Below, one piece after another: positions 32,590 through 44,536 of a stretch of 64,000 bases of DNA. Each line of letters opens with the position of its first letter. The stretch's first letter is position 1. The translations under genes and the position numbers were made by a program. A model generated the notes under the pieces. The model did no database searches and was not told where the DNA came from. It saw only the letters and a program-made list of their open reading frames with translations. Location of the stretch: NCBI GenBank assembly GCA_032622095.1, contig CP136066.1, positions 43,851,835 to 43,915,834 of the forward strand, given 5' to 3'. The stretch is from Siphonodentalium dalli. Taxonomy: Eukaryota > Mollusca > Scaphopoda > Gadilida > Siphonodentaliidae.

Positions 32590-32853
32590 ATTAAAACCCT
32601 TTCATGATGGGAGCCATGCTGGTGCAGCATTAAAGATCCTGTGCCAGTGCATTCTCTTATATGTGCGAGTCTCCCATAGTGAGCCTCACATATATAAGAA
32701 TGCTCTGGCTTATAAGGTCAAGATAAATATTGTTAGGCCAATGTATTCTCTTATATATGTGAGGCTTCCTATGGGAGACTCGCATATATAAGAGAATGCA
32801 TAGGCACAGTATTTTCACAGAATTTCAGGAAGCTCCCGTCATGGAAGGGTTAA
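32590..32853. mobile_element. TTAA-D MITE
   Basis: ATTAAAACCCTTTCATGATG to CATGGAAGGGTTAA, two hairpins. Confidence 0.82.
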
Positions 32854-33060
32854 GGTATGAACAGGTGCTGTATTTTACAATTAGGTCATATTTTAAACCT
32901 TTACGAAATTGATCTCCAATCAGTTATAAAAGCAGTCATTATAATAGTCAGGAAAAATGAGTAGATGAGAGAAAGATGAGTAGATGAGAGAAAGATGAAA
33001 AAATGAGAGAACAATGAAAAAATCATTCTGGCTCCTTTGATGTCTTTTCCATAAACATTG

Positions 33061-33320
33061 TTAACCCTTCCATGACTGGAATTTACTGAAATTTGGCGAA
33101 AACACTGCCAATGCATTCTTTTATATATGCGAGTCACCCATAGGGAGCCTCGCAACATAAGAGAATGCAATGGCCTAACATTATTTACCTTGATATGTAA
33201 GCCAGTGCATTCTCTTATATATGCGAGGCTCCCCTATGGGAGACTTGCATATATAAAAGAATGCACTGGCACAGGGTCTTAAATGCTGCACCAGCACAGC
33301 TCCCTTCATGAAAAGGTTAA
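33061..33320. mobile_element. TTAA-D MITE
   Basis: TTAACCCTTCCATGACTGGA to TTCATGAAAAGGTTAA. The TTAA-E fragment 33317-33403 shares its right TTAA. Confidence 0.82.
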
Positions 33321-33403
33321 CATCCCTTCAAATGAATAATAGACCATTCAAATGTTCACTTTTTAACTGACTGGGAGAATCCATTTAGTATATAAAGGGT
33401 TAA
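33317..33403. mobile_element. TTAA-E MITE, right part
   Basis: AATAATAGACCATTCAAATG then AGTATATAAAGGGTTAA. Confidence 0.7.
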
Positions 33404-33719
33404 TAAGCTGGTCGTTGTTGCTGCTTGTGTCGTAATTTCAGCATTAGTCTCCGCAGGCTAATGTAAATCTCTAATCCTTGCTTGAGTGAACTTTTCCTCG
33501 TGGTCATGCATGAATTGTTTTTGCTGGTATAAGCCCAGCGGCCTTCATTTCCCTTGTTGCCTCATTGCCTGCGATAATCGGTCATCTCTATTCAGTTCCA
33601 AGTCACACATCAAATCACAAAATTTCATCTAAATTAATCACTATGCTGCCATGCTTGGTAATAAACTGCATTTTATATCAAAGTCATGGACACAATCAGA
33701 ATCAGTTTAAAATCGATTA

Positions 33720-33925
33720 TTATTTTTTATAATTGTTAAAATATATAAGGAAAAATGAAAAAAATTATATAAAATTATTAAAGAATGTAAGAAATAATGA
33801 TAAAAATTGATAACTAATGTAAGAAAAAATTGTAAGGCCAATGCATTCTTTTATATATGCCAGGCGACCTATGATCGACTCGCATATATACAAGAATGCA
33901 TTGGCACAGGGTCTTTAATGTTGCT
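33720..33925. mobile_element. TTAA-A-like fragment, one hairpin
   Basis: AT-rich AAGAATGTAAGAAA spacer copies, then a hairpin with the decayed tip AGGCGACCTATGATCGAC and GCACAGGGTCTTTAATGTTG, a D-type right flank that is then lost. Confidence 0.6.
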
Positions 33926-34794
33926 GCAAATCGATCTATCATCAAATCATTAATCACTAGTCAGCATTTCTTCAAGTTCATTTTTTCTCTCTTGTTTATC
34001 CTTTCCATTTTCTCTCGCAGTCATTTCTGTTGTCATACACTCATTTACTGTCACAATTTACTGTGTGTTGCTTGATATTTACTAACCCATATTTTGTTTG
34101 TGTCATCTAAAATCTAAAATGGCCTCTTCTCTGCTCAGTGACGTCATGGACTCATGGTGTAGTGTGTTGTGCTTTCCCTAATTGGGAAAGGGTCCCGGGC
34201 CCCTGTCGGTAGGGGGATGTGGGGGGGGGGGGAGGAATGCAATAATTGTCCACATGGGAACTTTCAATCAGTTAATAACTGAACAAAAATTTAAATTTGC
34301 ATCAAAATTGCCCTTACTCCAGTTGTAAATAATAAATATAAACTAATATGCTGATTAGTACTGTGTAATCACTAATTACTTGCAATTCACAAAATTTGAA
34401 GTAAATCTTTGAGATCCGCATACTAAAAAAAATCAGGCAATCTAATATATCATCTTGGTGCATTGGGAAATTGTAGAGTAGAAATTTGGGGAAATTTTTG
34501 ATTGTTTTGCCATTGCCTATATTCGGTCCCTAGTGCTATCGAGGATAATCCCTGGTTATGGCCATGGTAAAATATAATTGAAGGATTTTGAAAAGTATTA
34601 AAGCTGACCTCATATGAAGGCTATTTTTGTAAGAGTGCCATGGAAACTGTTTGAAATGTAAAGATTTACTCATCCTATGACACCTAATTTAATAATTTCT
34701 GGTATGAACTTCAGGGATTCAGTTGACACAGGTCGATACCCAGTACTGTACATTTTACATCTGAAATCAGAAATGACATATAGCAGTGAAGAGG
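33926..34794. other. intronic sequence with a G11 run
   Basis: The G run is near 34220 after GGGCCCCTGTCGGTAGGG. No repeat family or exon recognised. Confidence 0.5.
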
Positions 34795-35074
34795 TTAACC
34801 CTTTCTTGACTGGGGTTCATAATGGGAGTCATGCTGGTGCAGCATTAAAGATCCTGTGCCAGTATATTCTCTTATATATGAGAGTCTCCCAAAGGGAGCC
34901 TCACATGTATAAGAGAATGCACTGGCTTACAAGGTCAAGGTAAATATTGTTAGGCCAATGTATTTTCTTATATATGCGAGGCTCCCTATGGGAGACTCAC
35001 ATATATAAGAGAATGCATTGGCACAGACAGGGTTTTCGCAATATTTCAGGAAGCTCCAGTCATGGAAGGGTTAA
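34795..35074. mobile_element. TTAA-D MITE
   Basis: TTAACCCTTTCTTGACTGGG then a restart GGTTCATAATGGGAGTCATG; right end CATGGAAGGGTTAA. Confidence 0.85.
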
Positions 35075-35217
35075 GTGTTATTTATTGTATATTTTCAGAA
35101 ATTTGGCATCATTTTCGAAGGGCCCATCTGAAGACAGTCAATGCACTGCTGGTTAAATATGAAACCCATTGGGAACCCCATAGATGCAAATCAACGATAA
35201 TCAACAGCACATGTCCT

Positions 35218-35380
35218 GGCTTGAGAATATGGTGCTGGACATTTGCAGAATGAGGTCCTCAGAGGGTGAATTTAGTGATGTTACCCCCGCACAACAGGCA
35301 AGCATCACAAATTCATCCTCTGTGGACCTCATTCTGCATGGGCACATCTGCTCCAGTCTGTGTAGTTCCCAATTGGACCT
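35218..35380. mobile_element. MITE family C, left half
   Basis: GGCTTGAGAATATGGTGCTG, one AATGAGGTCCTCAGAGG hairpin, then truncated in the interior. Confidence 0.65.
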
Positions 35381-35513
35381 AAAGCATTGCAATGACTCCT
35401 TCATTCCCCATCAAAAAAGAAAATATCTGCTCACTATATTGATGTGTTTAAGGATACAAAGATCTACACTTGATAATTATAGTTGCTTATTCTTGTTGAT
35501 TTGATCAATGTTT

Positions 35514-36240
35514 CAACTTTTTAGTGCCAGGGTCAATCAAATTGGCTTCAAAGGACATGTTACACTGCCGGCTTTGATAAATTCAATCTAAACATAGTCC
35601 AAAATTTTGCAAACGATTTGAAGTTTAAAGTGGGCATGAATTTTTATCCTTGCCACTAAGTCTATATTATTTTATGGCTCATTTAGTTCTAGGGTGGTGA
35701 CTATACGTTTTCTCACTATTCACTATGGAGATGTACAATGTACATATATTCATCTATATTTTTTTTGGCGGACATTTCAAAAAAGAAAATTAGATTTTTT
35801 TCTACCCTGTCTTGTTGTTCTACCAAGCGGTTTTGCATGTGAATTCAATACAGTGCAATCAATTGGCTGGAGAAATCCAGAGACCCCCCAATCAGAAGAT
35901 TGCTTTAATATAATATGGCGGATGTCATAATTACGGAGGTCACTTCATGGGTAATTTTAATGTCAAAGGTGAAAGGTTGGCATGCGCATTTCATTTAAAG
36001 AAGCAGAAACTTCATAATTATACCGATTCAACTTTGTGTCTGCAAACAGTTACGGAAACATACAGATTTGACAATAAAATTACATGATGATACAGAAACC
36101 AAATTTATCAATGTAAAAAATAGGGAATGGGAGATGAATCAAACAGTGTATCGAATATGTGATAAACGGATCGTAGATATAATCATGCAGAATGAATCAC
36201 CATTACAGCCCTATTTAGTTCAACCTGGCACTAAAAGATT
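35514..36240. mobile_element. putative 727-bp inverted-repeat element
   Basis: The left AACTTTTTAGTGCCAGGGT and the complement of the right AACCTGGCACTAAAAGATT agree at about 18 of 22 positions. The interior has two short open frames with no recognised homology. Confidence 0.4.
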
Positions 36241-36325
36241 TATCACAACAAAATACACGATCAGTGTGTTTTTTGATAAACGATGATTGGATATTAAATG
36301 GTCATTTCTTGGTGTGATTACACTG

Positions 36326-36569
36326 TTAACCCTTTCATGGGGTTCATGATGGGAGCTGCGCTGGTGCAGCATTAAAGATCCTGTGCCAGTGCATTCTCTT
36401 ATATATGTGAGTCTCCCATATGGAGCTTCACATATATAAGAGAATGCCCTGGCTTACAAGGTCAAGGTAAATAATGTTGGGCCATTGTATTCTTTTGTAT
36501 ATGCGAGGCACCCTATGGGAGACTTGCAGATAGAAGAGAATGCATTGGCTCCAGTCATGGAAGGGTTAA
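36326..36569. mobile_element. TTAA-D MITE
   Basis: TTAACCCTTTCATGGGGTTC to TCATGGAAGGGTTAA. The first hairpin carries paired changes in the stem (TGTGAG / CTTCACA). Confidence 0.82.
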
Positions 36570-36948
36570 TCACAAATTGATTTGTATACATTTGTGATTT
36601 TACTGTGTAATCATATCATGATATGAATATTTTTCAATATAATTACATCCCAGTGAAAATTATCAGTTTGAAATTATATTTCGATTAGAAAATATTGTTG
36701 ATAATATTTGGAATTTTATAGTGGCGTTGCTGGAAAGTCGCAGTCTTTCGTGATTGTATTCCTACAGTCACTTCCACCTTCGCCCTTGATATCATTATTT
36801 TTAACAACATTTTAACAAATTATTAAATTTAAAAAATCAGATCGACTTGGATGTAATTATTTATATATTTTTTTATTGTGTGATTTGCATTTCTGATCAT
36901 TGCATGCAATTCTTTACGTTTATAACGAAGTGCATATGCAATGTGATT

Positions 36949-37165
36949 TACAGTAATGCTCTGAGTAATCGACTCCTTAACCACAGCAGAATTATGGGTA
37001 ATTTTTCAGGATTTAGTCGGAAATATGGCTTGTTGTCATTCATTGGAAAGCTCTCGGCGAGAGCTTTCCGATGAATGGCAACAAGTCGTATTTCCGACTA
37101 AATCCTGAAAAATTACCCATAATTATGCTGTGGTTAAGGAGTCGATTACTTAGAGCATTACTGTA
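36949..37165. mobile_element. TA-B palindromic MITE
   Basis: TACAGTAATGCTCTGAGTAA to GAGCATTACTGTA. Confidence 0.9.
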
Positions 37166-37378
37166 TGTTGCATAGTTACTCCAGAGTGCTGTTCCTTATC
37201 AATATGATACAGAATTCAAGCATTGCATGTGTTATGTCATCTGATTTCTACATTGTCAATTTTATCCAAAAGAGTATAATATTCAACTCTGGGTTTAAAA
37301 ACGTAAAATATGATAAATATTGATAAAATTTAAATATTAGAATAACCCATCTTTCAGTCTGAAATATTAAACTGCTGT

Positions 37379-37636
37379 TTAACCCTTTCTATACTAAATG
37401 GATTCTCCCACCAAGTTAAAAAGTGTACATTGGAATAGTCTATTATTGATTTAAAGGGATATACACATAATATAAGCAAGTGACAGATAATACAAGTAGA
37501 GAAAGAGTCCTATTTATTGGATGGAAATGTTCAGATAATAAGTTCAACAAACGACCTATATATGTTGAGCTTATTATCTGAACATTTTGTAAGCAATAAC
37601 TACTCATCGATGAGTATTTAGTATAGAAAGGGTTAA
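37379..37636. mobile_element. TTAA-E MITE, full length
   Basis: TTAACCCTTTCTATACTAAA to TAGTATAGAAAGGGTTAA; the interior arms TTCAGATAATAAGTTCAAC and TTGAGCTTATTATCTGAAC pair. Confidence 0.88.
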
Positions 37637-37716
37637 ATATGACAATTTCCAAATTTTCCAACCAATTTTATTGTGAATAGGGCTGGGGGGGAGTGTCTTT
37701 CCTCCCTGATTCCATG

Positions 37717-37836
37717 TACAGTAATGCCCTAAATAATTGACTCCTTAACCACAGACGAATTATGGGTAATTTTTCAGGATTTAGTCGGAAATATGGCTTG
37801 TTGCCATTCATCGGAATTATTTACGGCATTACTGTA
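37717..37836. mobile_element. TA-B MITE, internally deleted
   Basis: TACAGTAATGCCCTAAATAA through GCCATTCATCGGA, then a jump to ATTATTTACGGCATTACTGT: nearly the whole right arm is lost. Confidence 0.85.
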
Positions 37837-37943
37837 CCTGACCCATTGATACGGAGCAGCACACTGTAACGAATGTTGTTTGATTTACTAACCACCCTTT
37901 CTATGTTGTATCTTTGCATGTTTTGCATGTTGTTATTTCGCAG

Positions 37944-38045
37944 CACAAAGCCAGCGTAGTCCGAAACGAAAGCCGTCCGATCCTCGTCGAATTAAATCTC
38001 CGCCTCCACAGCCCCCTACCAGGGTTGAAGGCACTCCTCAAGGAA
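37944..38045 (+). CDS. SPTB: beta-spectrin exon 19 (basic, proline-rich linker cassette)
   Basis: 102 bases, acceptor TTATTTCGCAG, donor GTATGT, phase 1/1. It reads AQSQRSPKRKPSDPRRIKSP followed by PPQPPTRVEGTPQG. The PPPQPPTR stretch is a possible SH3-binding motif and the RSPKRK part is strongly basic. GC content is clearly higher than the surrounding intron, which supports coding. About 8 kb of intron filled with TTAA-F, TA-B, C, TTAA-A, TTAA-D and TTAA-E elements precedes it. Confidence 0.8.
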
Positions 38046-38176
38046 GTATGTTCTATACACACATATATATATATTATTACTACATATATACAGGGTTTCC
38101 ATGGGGCTGAAATATCCTTGACTTTGACAAATGACAATTTGAGGCTTGGAAAGTGATTGAATTGCTGTGAGCAGCC

Positions 38177-38632
38177 TTAACCCTTTACCCAACAAACCGG
38201 CCAAAACCGGCCAAATAAAGCTTCAACTGCCTAAAATATCTTCGGTCTGTCTCAATAGAACCATACAAATATGGATATCATTGGAACCGGTTCATTGTCC
38301 ACATTGTGATGGTTACAGTTATACCCTGTGCCAATGCATTCTCTTATATATGCGAGTCGACCATAGGTCGCCTCGCATATACAAGAGAATGCATTGGCCT
38401 AAAAAAAATCTTTTTTTACCATTTTTTCTTACATTCTTTAACAATTTTATAAATTTTTTCTTACATTTTTTAACAATTTTTATAATATTTTCCTACATTC
38501 TTTGACAATTTTATCATTTTTAATATGTGTTAAGCCAATGCATTCTCTTATATATGCGAGGCGACCTATGGTCGACTCGCATATATAAGAGAATGCATTG
38601 GCACAGGGCAGTTCTTGTGGGTAAAGGGTTAA
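38177..38632. mobile_element. TTAA-A MITE, expanded spacer
   Basis: TTAACCCTTTACCCAACAAA to GGTAAAGGGTTAA; the TTTTTCTTACATTCTTTAAC spacer unit occurs about three times. Confidence 0.9.
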
Positions 38633-38998
38633 GAAGAAAATAGAAATAAATTGCCTCCTTCTCTCATCACAAAATTGAGATCTATTTGCCTGAGAACACA
38701 TATATTTTTGTTACAATTCAGTTGAGGGTTTTAGGGTGAAAAACCTTGAAAATTTGCGATAAATAGCCTTGAATTTTCATAGTTTTGACCTGTTGGAACC
38801 CTGTACATATATCATACAGAACGTATTATCTTTATACCGCAAATCAGTAAGATCTTAATGAATTACTGATGTTTCCAGTTACATAAACTGCCTAATTATT
38901 GCTCACTCGCATATATTTATAATTTAAAGCAAACTTTTGTAGTTGCCTGTAATTAATAACAAAACATTTGAGTCAAGTATATCTCGGAATACGCGTTG

Positions 38999-39205
38999 TC
39001 ACTGAGTCGCGGTCATATTTGATCCATTCAACCCGTTCCGTGGTTTTAGTGCTGCAGGTCAAATTCCTGGAGTAGCATTTCCATATATGAAGTAGTGAAT
39101 ATTCAAAAGCCCTATATACGGAAATGCTGCTCCAGACCTTTAACATGTAGCACTAAAACCACAGACATGGGCTGGATGGATCCAATATGGCCATGAGTTA
39201 GTGAT
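38999..39205. repeat. ~205-bp hairpin, family unknown
   Basis: GTGGTTTTAGTGCTGCAGGT pairs with the CATGTAGCACTAAAACCAC region, and the outer TCACTGAGTCGCGGTCATAT pairs with ATGGCCATGAGTTAGTGA. Confidence 0.6.
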
Positions 39206-39648
39206 TAAACTTATTAAATTGAAATGTTTTAAGATTTTTTTTTTATACAAATTTTAATGAAGACATTAAGAAATTACCAACAAATATTGAAGGGTTTGCT
39301 TTTTTAGAATAATTAAAATGTATGCAACCAAACCTGTTTTTCTGTTGCGGTACCTAAATGACAAATGTATTACTAGTACTTGTAAATGACAAATGTATTT
39401 TAACTGTGGCCTAGAAAGCTATTATAACGAAATAATTAATATTGGCCACTTATTTTATCTTAGCATTCTATAGTTACTGGAAACATTGTTAATTTAACAA
39501 AAGGTCCAATCATAAATTACATAGGGAGTGGTGTCATCGATGTGGGTTAAATAATCTTATCCATTCTTAACACATGATGTGCTTTATCTCAACAAAGTAA
39601 CAACTACACCTAACAGTTGAGTGGATTCCTTGGAAGTTCAAATCAGTG

Positions 39649-39878
39649 TTAACCCTTTGATAATGGGAGCTGGTGCAGCATTAAAAGACTCTGTGCCAGT
39701 GCTTTCTCTTATATATGCGAGTCTCCCATAGGGAGCCTCGCATATTTAAGAGAATGCACTGGCTTACAAGATCAAGGTAAATATTCTTAGGCCAATGGGC
39801 GACTCGCATATATAAGTGAATGCATTGGCACAGGGTATTCGCAAAATTTCAGGAAACTTCAGTCATGGAAGTTTTTAG
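39649..39878. mobile_element. TTAA-D MITE, decayed
   Basis: TTAACCCTTTGATAATGGGA; the right end CAGTCATGGAAGTTTTTAG has lost the GGGTTAA. Confidence 0.75.
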
Positions 39879-40547
39879 AGCATTAACACAAAATCATCGC
39901 CCAATGATGAAGGGCACAAATATAGAATACACATTTTCTTTCTCCACATTTGTTAATTCAGTTAATTCAAAATAAGCTGAAATGACTTCATTCCAAGGAG
40001 TTCTCTCCCCTACTAACCTACATTAACTGCATCTAAGATTTGAGGTTATATAAACCTTAGTATGCACATGTATTGTGATGTTTTGAGATATTTCCTGGAT
40101 ATTTGTAATGAGTGGAACATTCTAATGATCAACTACAAACCTTAACCTGATTATAGCAAGGTTCAAAGTGTACAGGTCACGTCACTTTTTCCTTGTGACA
40201 GGTTGATAAAGCTATAAATTGGAGTTATAACGTAAAATAATATGATGAGAAGATGTCTAAAAAAATTCTCTTACATATGATGGTAAGTGTAGAATATAAA
40301 AGGACATTTAAGCTAATTTGTTTTATAATAATTATGAGTTAAAATTTCAAAGAGAATAAATTTCCATACTGATAGTGAGTGAAAAATTCTGATGTTGACC
40401 ACTAAAGAATTATTGGTTTCAAATTTTTAAGATTGCTGATGCATATATGCACAGTTTTTGTTACCTTGACAATTATGGGAATGCCAATGCTGATATACAC
40501 TTGACATGTTATGTCTCTCTTGCATTGATAAGAATGTGATTTTGATA
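39879..40547. other. intronic sequence, nothing recognised
   Basis: AT-rich, no repeat family or exon supported. Confidence 0.5.
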
Positions 40548-40698
40548 CAAGTCTGAAAATAAATAGTGCGTCTGACATTTGCAGAATGATGTCCCCAGAG
40601 GGTGAATTTAGTAATGCTATCACGGTGGGCTAGCTTCACAAAATTCACCTTCTGGGGACCTCATTCTGCAAATGTTAGATATACTATATCCAGGCTTG
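40548..40698. mobile_element. MITE family C, single hairpin
   Basis: CAAGTCTGAAAATAAATAGT to ACTATATCCAGGCTTG. Confidence 0.78.
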
Positions 40699-40713
40699 TT
40701 TTGATATACAATG

Positions 40714-40967
40714 TACAGTAATGCTCTAATTATCGACTCCTTAACCACAGCAGAATTATGGGTAATTTTTCAGGATTTAGTCGGAAAATATGGCTTGTTG
40801 CCATTCATCGGAAAGCTCTCAGAAATATGGCTTGTTGCCATTCATCGGGAAGCTCTCAATGAAAACTTTCCGATGAATGGCAACAATCCATATTTCTGAC
40901 TAAATCCTGAAAAATGACCCATAATTATGCTGTGGTTAAGGAGTCGATTATTTAGGGCATTACTGTA
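40714..40967. mobile_element. TA-B MITE with duplicated loop arm
   Basis: TACAGTAATGCTCTAATTAT to GGGCATTACTGTA. ATATGGCTTGTTGCCATTCA occurs twice in the left arm. Confidence 0.88.
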
Positions 40968-41470
40968 CACGATAGCACGTGCGATGCTGATATGCACATG
41001 TTGTCGCTCTGTTGCATCCGTCTTTTACTTCTTGTCTCATTTTGTTTGATTCGTCTGAGAATCGCTTCAGTGTTCTGTTCTATTCCTCTTTCTATTTTCT
41101 TTCGATAAGCTCTATATTACAGGTTTAATTCACTGTCGTCCAAGTATGACACACATTGTTGGTAGCAAAAACATTATTTACTATTAAGCAGTGTTATTCA
41201 GAAGATACTTAGGTAGTTGTCACACAAATCATTCTTAACTTAGGCTTAATGACTGATCACATGTGGATAAATTTTAGATGAGTTAATTTAAGTGATCACA
41301 AGGGCATGCACTCAAGAAAAAACGTGTGTCATGCTCTCATATCACTTGACTAGTAATAAATAAAATTTTAGGCAGGTTAAAATTACCATGAGTGATGACA
41401 CGCAAGTTTAATAGTACAACACAGTGTCACACTGACCTATATTTACGATTGATGAGCTATGAGTGACCTA
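40968..41470. other. intronic sequence, nothing recognised
   Basis: No supported feature. Confidence 0.5.
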
Positions 41471-41537
41471 TTAACCCTTTACTCGATCATCATTGATGAG
41501 TAGTTATCTTATTAACCATCTGTCTACTAAAGGTTAA
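41471..41537. repeat. TTAA-E relic
   Basis: TTAACCCTTTACTCGATCAT and GATGAGTAGTTATC, then TCTACTAAAGGTTAA. Confidence 0.45.
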
Positions 41538-41568
41538 AATGTATTCAAGGCTCACGACTCTTTTCTTC

Positions 41569-41760
41569 TACATTAATATCCTAAATAATCGACTACTTGA
41601 CCACAGCAGAATTATGGGTAACTTTTCAAGATTTAGTCGGAAATATGGCTTGTTGCCATTCTCTGAGAGCTTTCCGTTGAATGGCAACAAGCCATATTTC
41701 CAACTAAATCCTGAAAAGTTACCTATAATTCTGCTGTCAATTATTTAGGGGATTACTGTA
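41569..41760. mobile_element. TA-B MITE, worn
   Basis: CCTAAATAATCGACTACTTG to GGGGATTACTGTA; the left end is changed to TACATTAATATCC. Confidence 0.85.
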
Positions 41761-41997
41761 TGTCTCTGGTTATTTTAGTTATCTTTCCTCTTGCATACTC
41801 TGCTCTGTTCTGCTAAAACTTCCGTTTAAACTTCACACTTCGCTGCATGGTGTGATGAATGCTGAGTCTCGCCAGTGGGTGGGATCCTGGGGATTTAACT
41901 CCGAATATTGCATCATTTGGCGTGTGGAATTGGCTTGCAGTTTCCTGCATGAAATTAAAAGCACAAAATCTAATTTGATTCACATTTCCCGTATCAG

Positions 41998-42090
41998 AAC
42001 AAGGAAAGAAGCGATCCCGATCAAAATCGCCGTTTGGGAAGCTTTTCTCTCGGAAACGTGCCGAGGAAATGCCACGGTTATCATGGGAAG
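41998..42090 (+). CDS. SPTB: beta-spectrin exon 20 (basic linker cassette)
   Basis: 93 bases, acceptor CCCGTATCAG, donor GTAATT, phase 1/1. The leftover A from exon 19 makes Lys; it then reads QGKKRSRSKSPFGKLFSRKR and AEEMPRLSWE. It is a very basic Arg/Ser segment just before the PH domain, which could help membrane or phosphoinositide contact (inference). High GC against AT-rich introns supports it. The intron to 48445 contains C, TTAA-D, TTAA-A and chimeric elements; 42091-42611 and 42965-43690 show nothing clear. Confidence 0.8.
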
Positions 42091-42611
42091 GTAATTTATA
42101 CACAGATATAACATGTGATGTTTAGAATCTTGTTAGTGTGCGTTTCCTCGTATGTGTAGAATCACTCCTCAGTATAGGGTACAGGCTTTTCTTCAGTGTT
42201 TTATATCTCCATTTTATCTGGGTTAAGGTTTTCTTCAAACTTTATTTCTGATATATATTTCTCCTAAGGGTTTAAGATACATGTTCATATTGTTGGGATT
42301 CATTTCACTATTTAAGGCACCAAGGTTTCCCACTCCACTAGAAGTTACTGCCTATAGATGTAGATCTATGCCTCGTATCGCACCCTCAAAACTCGCAATG
42401 TTATTTAAGCTTCGTAAACGTCAATGTTGTATAATATAATGATGAAGATACACAGCTACTATTCCTGACTAAAGCACTCTATCAACCTTTCCTTGATGAT
42501 CTTCCCGGCACTTCTTTCTCTCAACTAAAGGCACTCACAACCACTGACACACCAGAATTAAGTTTTCCTTGTATAACTTATGATTCTGCAGATCGACTAA
42601 GGCATCCTTGT
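42091..42611. other. intronic sequence, nothing recognised
   Basis: No supported feature. Confidence 0.5.
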
Positions 42612-42964
42612 AAACAAATTCATCCTCTGGGGACCTCATTCTGCATGGTCTCATCTGCTATGGGTGACCGACACAAATTTAATTTCCCAGATTATGAAGG
42701 TGATGATGTGCACCCATTGGGGACCTCGATTATGCATTGTGTCATCTGCCAATTTAGTGATACATGTATAGAGAAACAAAACTAAAAAAGAAAAAAATCT
42801 TGTTAATTTGATAATACTGATATTTTAGAAGATTAGGCCTGAGCAGAATGAGGTCCCCAGAGGGTGAATTTAATGATGCTAGCCCACTGTTTGGGGTAGC
42901 ATCACTAAATTCCCCCTCTGTGGACCTCATTCTGCAAATGTCCAGCACAATATTTTGAGCCTGG
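42612..42964. mobile_element. MITE family C, left end lost
   Basis: TTCATCCTCTGGGGACCTCA to CCAGCACAATATTTTGAGCC. Confidence 0.72.
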
Positions 42965-43690
42965 ATCCTACTGTTATCAGTAACGGTCGTCAACACTCAA
43001 TTTGGACTTTATTGGTAGTAACAATGACATTCATAAATTGGAGCCCATTTTATTTTCAAAGCTGAAAGTAATTTCCTTTCCATTTCTTTAAAATTTTGCC
43101 TCTATATTTTCCAGTCTTATTTGTGATGGATTTCTGGATTTTTTTTTCATATTTAATTTCTTTTACTATATGAAGATGCATGGAAAATATCAAGAATATA
43201 AACACATGATTTCCTCAATTCTAGTCGCTGCTCAACTAAATATCACTTCTGCAGACCAATCTGGACACTGGTGTTACCTCATTTGAATATCTAGTATTAC
43301 TCACATCTGTCACTACATGTATAAACATTATGAGAAATAGGTCAAAATTATTATATATTAATCATAGGAAAGCTTATTCAAAGTATCCCATATATTGAGG
43401 CCTCTACTTGATTGAAGATATCATGCTGAGGCCGGTACGGCGGTACCTCTATAAACCCCTGATATATATGTTGATTATAAATATATATATATACACTAGC
43501 TTTGGGAGCCTTTATTCAGTGTCGGAGGGGCCTGCTTCGCACACATTTTAATCTTAGACAGAGCCTTTATTCAGCGGTGACCCCTTTGTGCGCTTCGCTT
43601 TGATCATTTAAACATTTTGATATTAAAAAATCACAAAATCAAAAATTTTAATTTAAAGCTTTTAAAAGAAATCATATTTCTTTTTAAGTC
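42965..43690. other. intronic sequence, nothing recognised
   Basis: AT-rich. GGCGGTAC/GTACC words near 43436 and a CTTCGC... pair near 43530-43600 were the only patterns seen. Confidence 0.4.
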
Positions 43691-43694
43691 AAAA

Positions 43695-43835
43695 TATGAA
43701 TAATCTAAGGATGTTATAACATCCGCCAAGGTACCCAGAGTTACCACATCAAATTTGGTTGAAAATGTTCCAGCGGTATTGGAGAAAAATCGCGAACAGA
43801 CAGACTGACAGATCCTTTTATATATATAGATACAA
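43695..43835. repeat. possible retroelement 3' tail
   Basis: GGAGAAAAATCGCGAACAGA, CAGACTGACAGATCC and TTATATATATAGATAC resemble the 3' ends of dispersed non-LTR elements. Resemblance only. Confidence 0.3.
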
Positions 43836-43988
43836 GTACAACCATTTTCTGTCACCCCTAAATTTTATAGGAGTTTATATCTTCACACTATTATATCTTA
43901 ATTTATATTTTACTTAATGCATTAGGTATAAGGGTCACTTATTTGTGCTGTTTTAGTACTGTATTATGTCATTGTTTAATTATATGTC

Positions 43989-44426
43989 CAAGATTGCAAA
44001 TTGTGTGTCTGTCATTTGCAGATTGAGGTCCCCAGAGACTGAATTTAGTGATGCTATCACGTACAGTGGGCTAGCATCACCAATTTCACCATCTGGGGAC
44101 CTCATTCAGCTTAGGCCTCAACTCGGAACAATCGGAGACCTAGGATCAGATTGAAGTTTCCCAGTTGAAGTTGATGATGTTCACCCATTAGTCACCTCAA
44201 TTTTGTATTTTATCTTCTGCAAATTATGGGATAAAGAAACTTCCCAGAAGGGAAAAAGTAGCTATAAACAATGTTAGACTATTGATACTTCCCAGAAGAT
44301 GAGGCAGAATGAGGTCCCAAGAGGGTGAATTTGGTGATGCTATCCCACTGTGTGGGATAGCATTACCGTAATTCATCCTCTGGGGACCTCATTCTGGAAA
44401 TGACAGACACACTATTTGCAGGCTTG
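43989..44426. mobile_element. MITE family C, long form
   Basis: CAAGATTGCAAATTGTGTGT to CACTATTTGCAGGCTTG. Confidence 0.82.
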
Positions 44427-44536
44427 TATATGTCATTTTGATTGACTGTGGCCGTGAACATGAAGTCTATGATGATATATGAAGTGAGCATCATTTCAAA
44501 ATTTAATTCAAGTTTAATATTTTTCTCTGAAAGCTT

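Noticed and set aside
36068-36286. 72-codon open frame on the + strand with a conserved-looking composition
   Set aside because: It lies inside a putative inverted-repeat element and matches no family I know.
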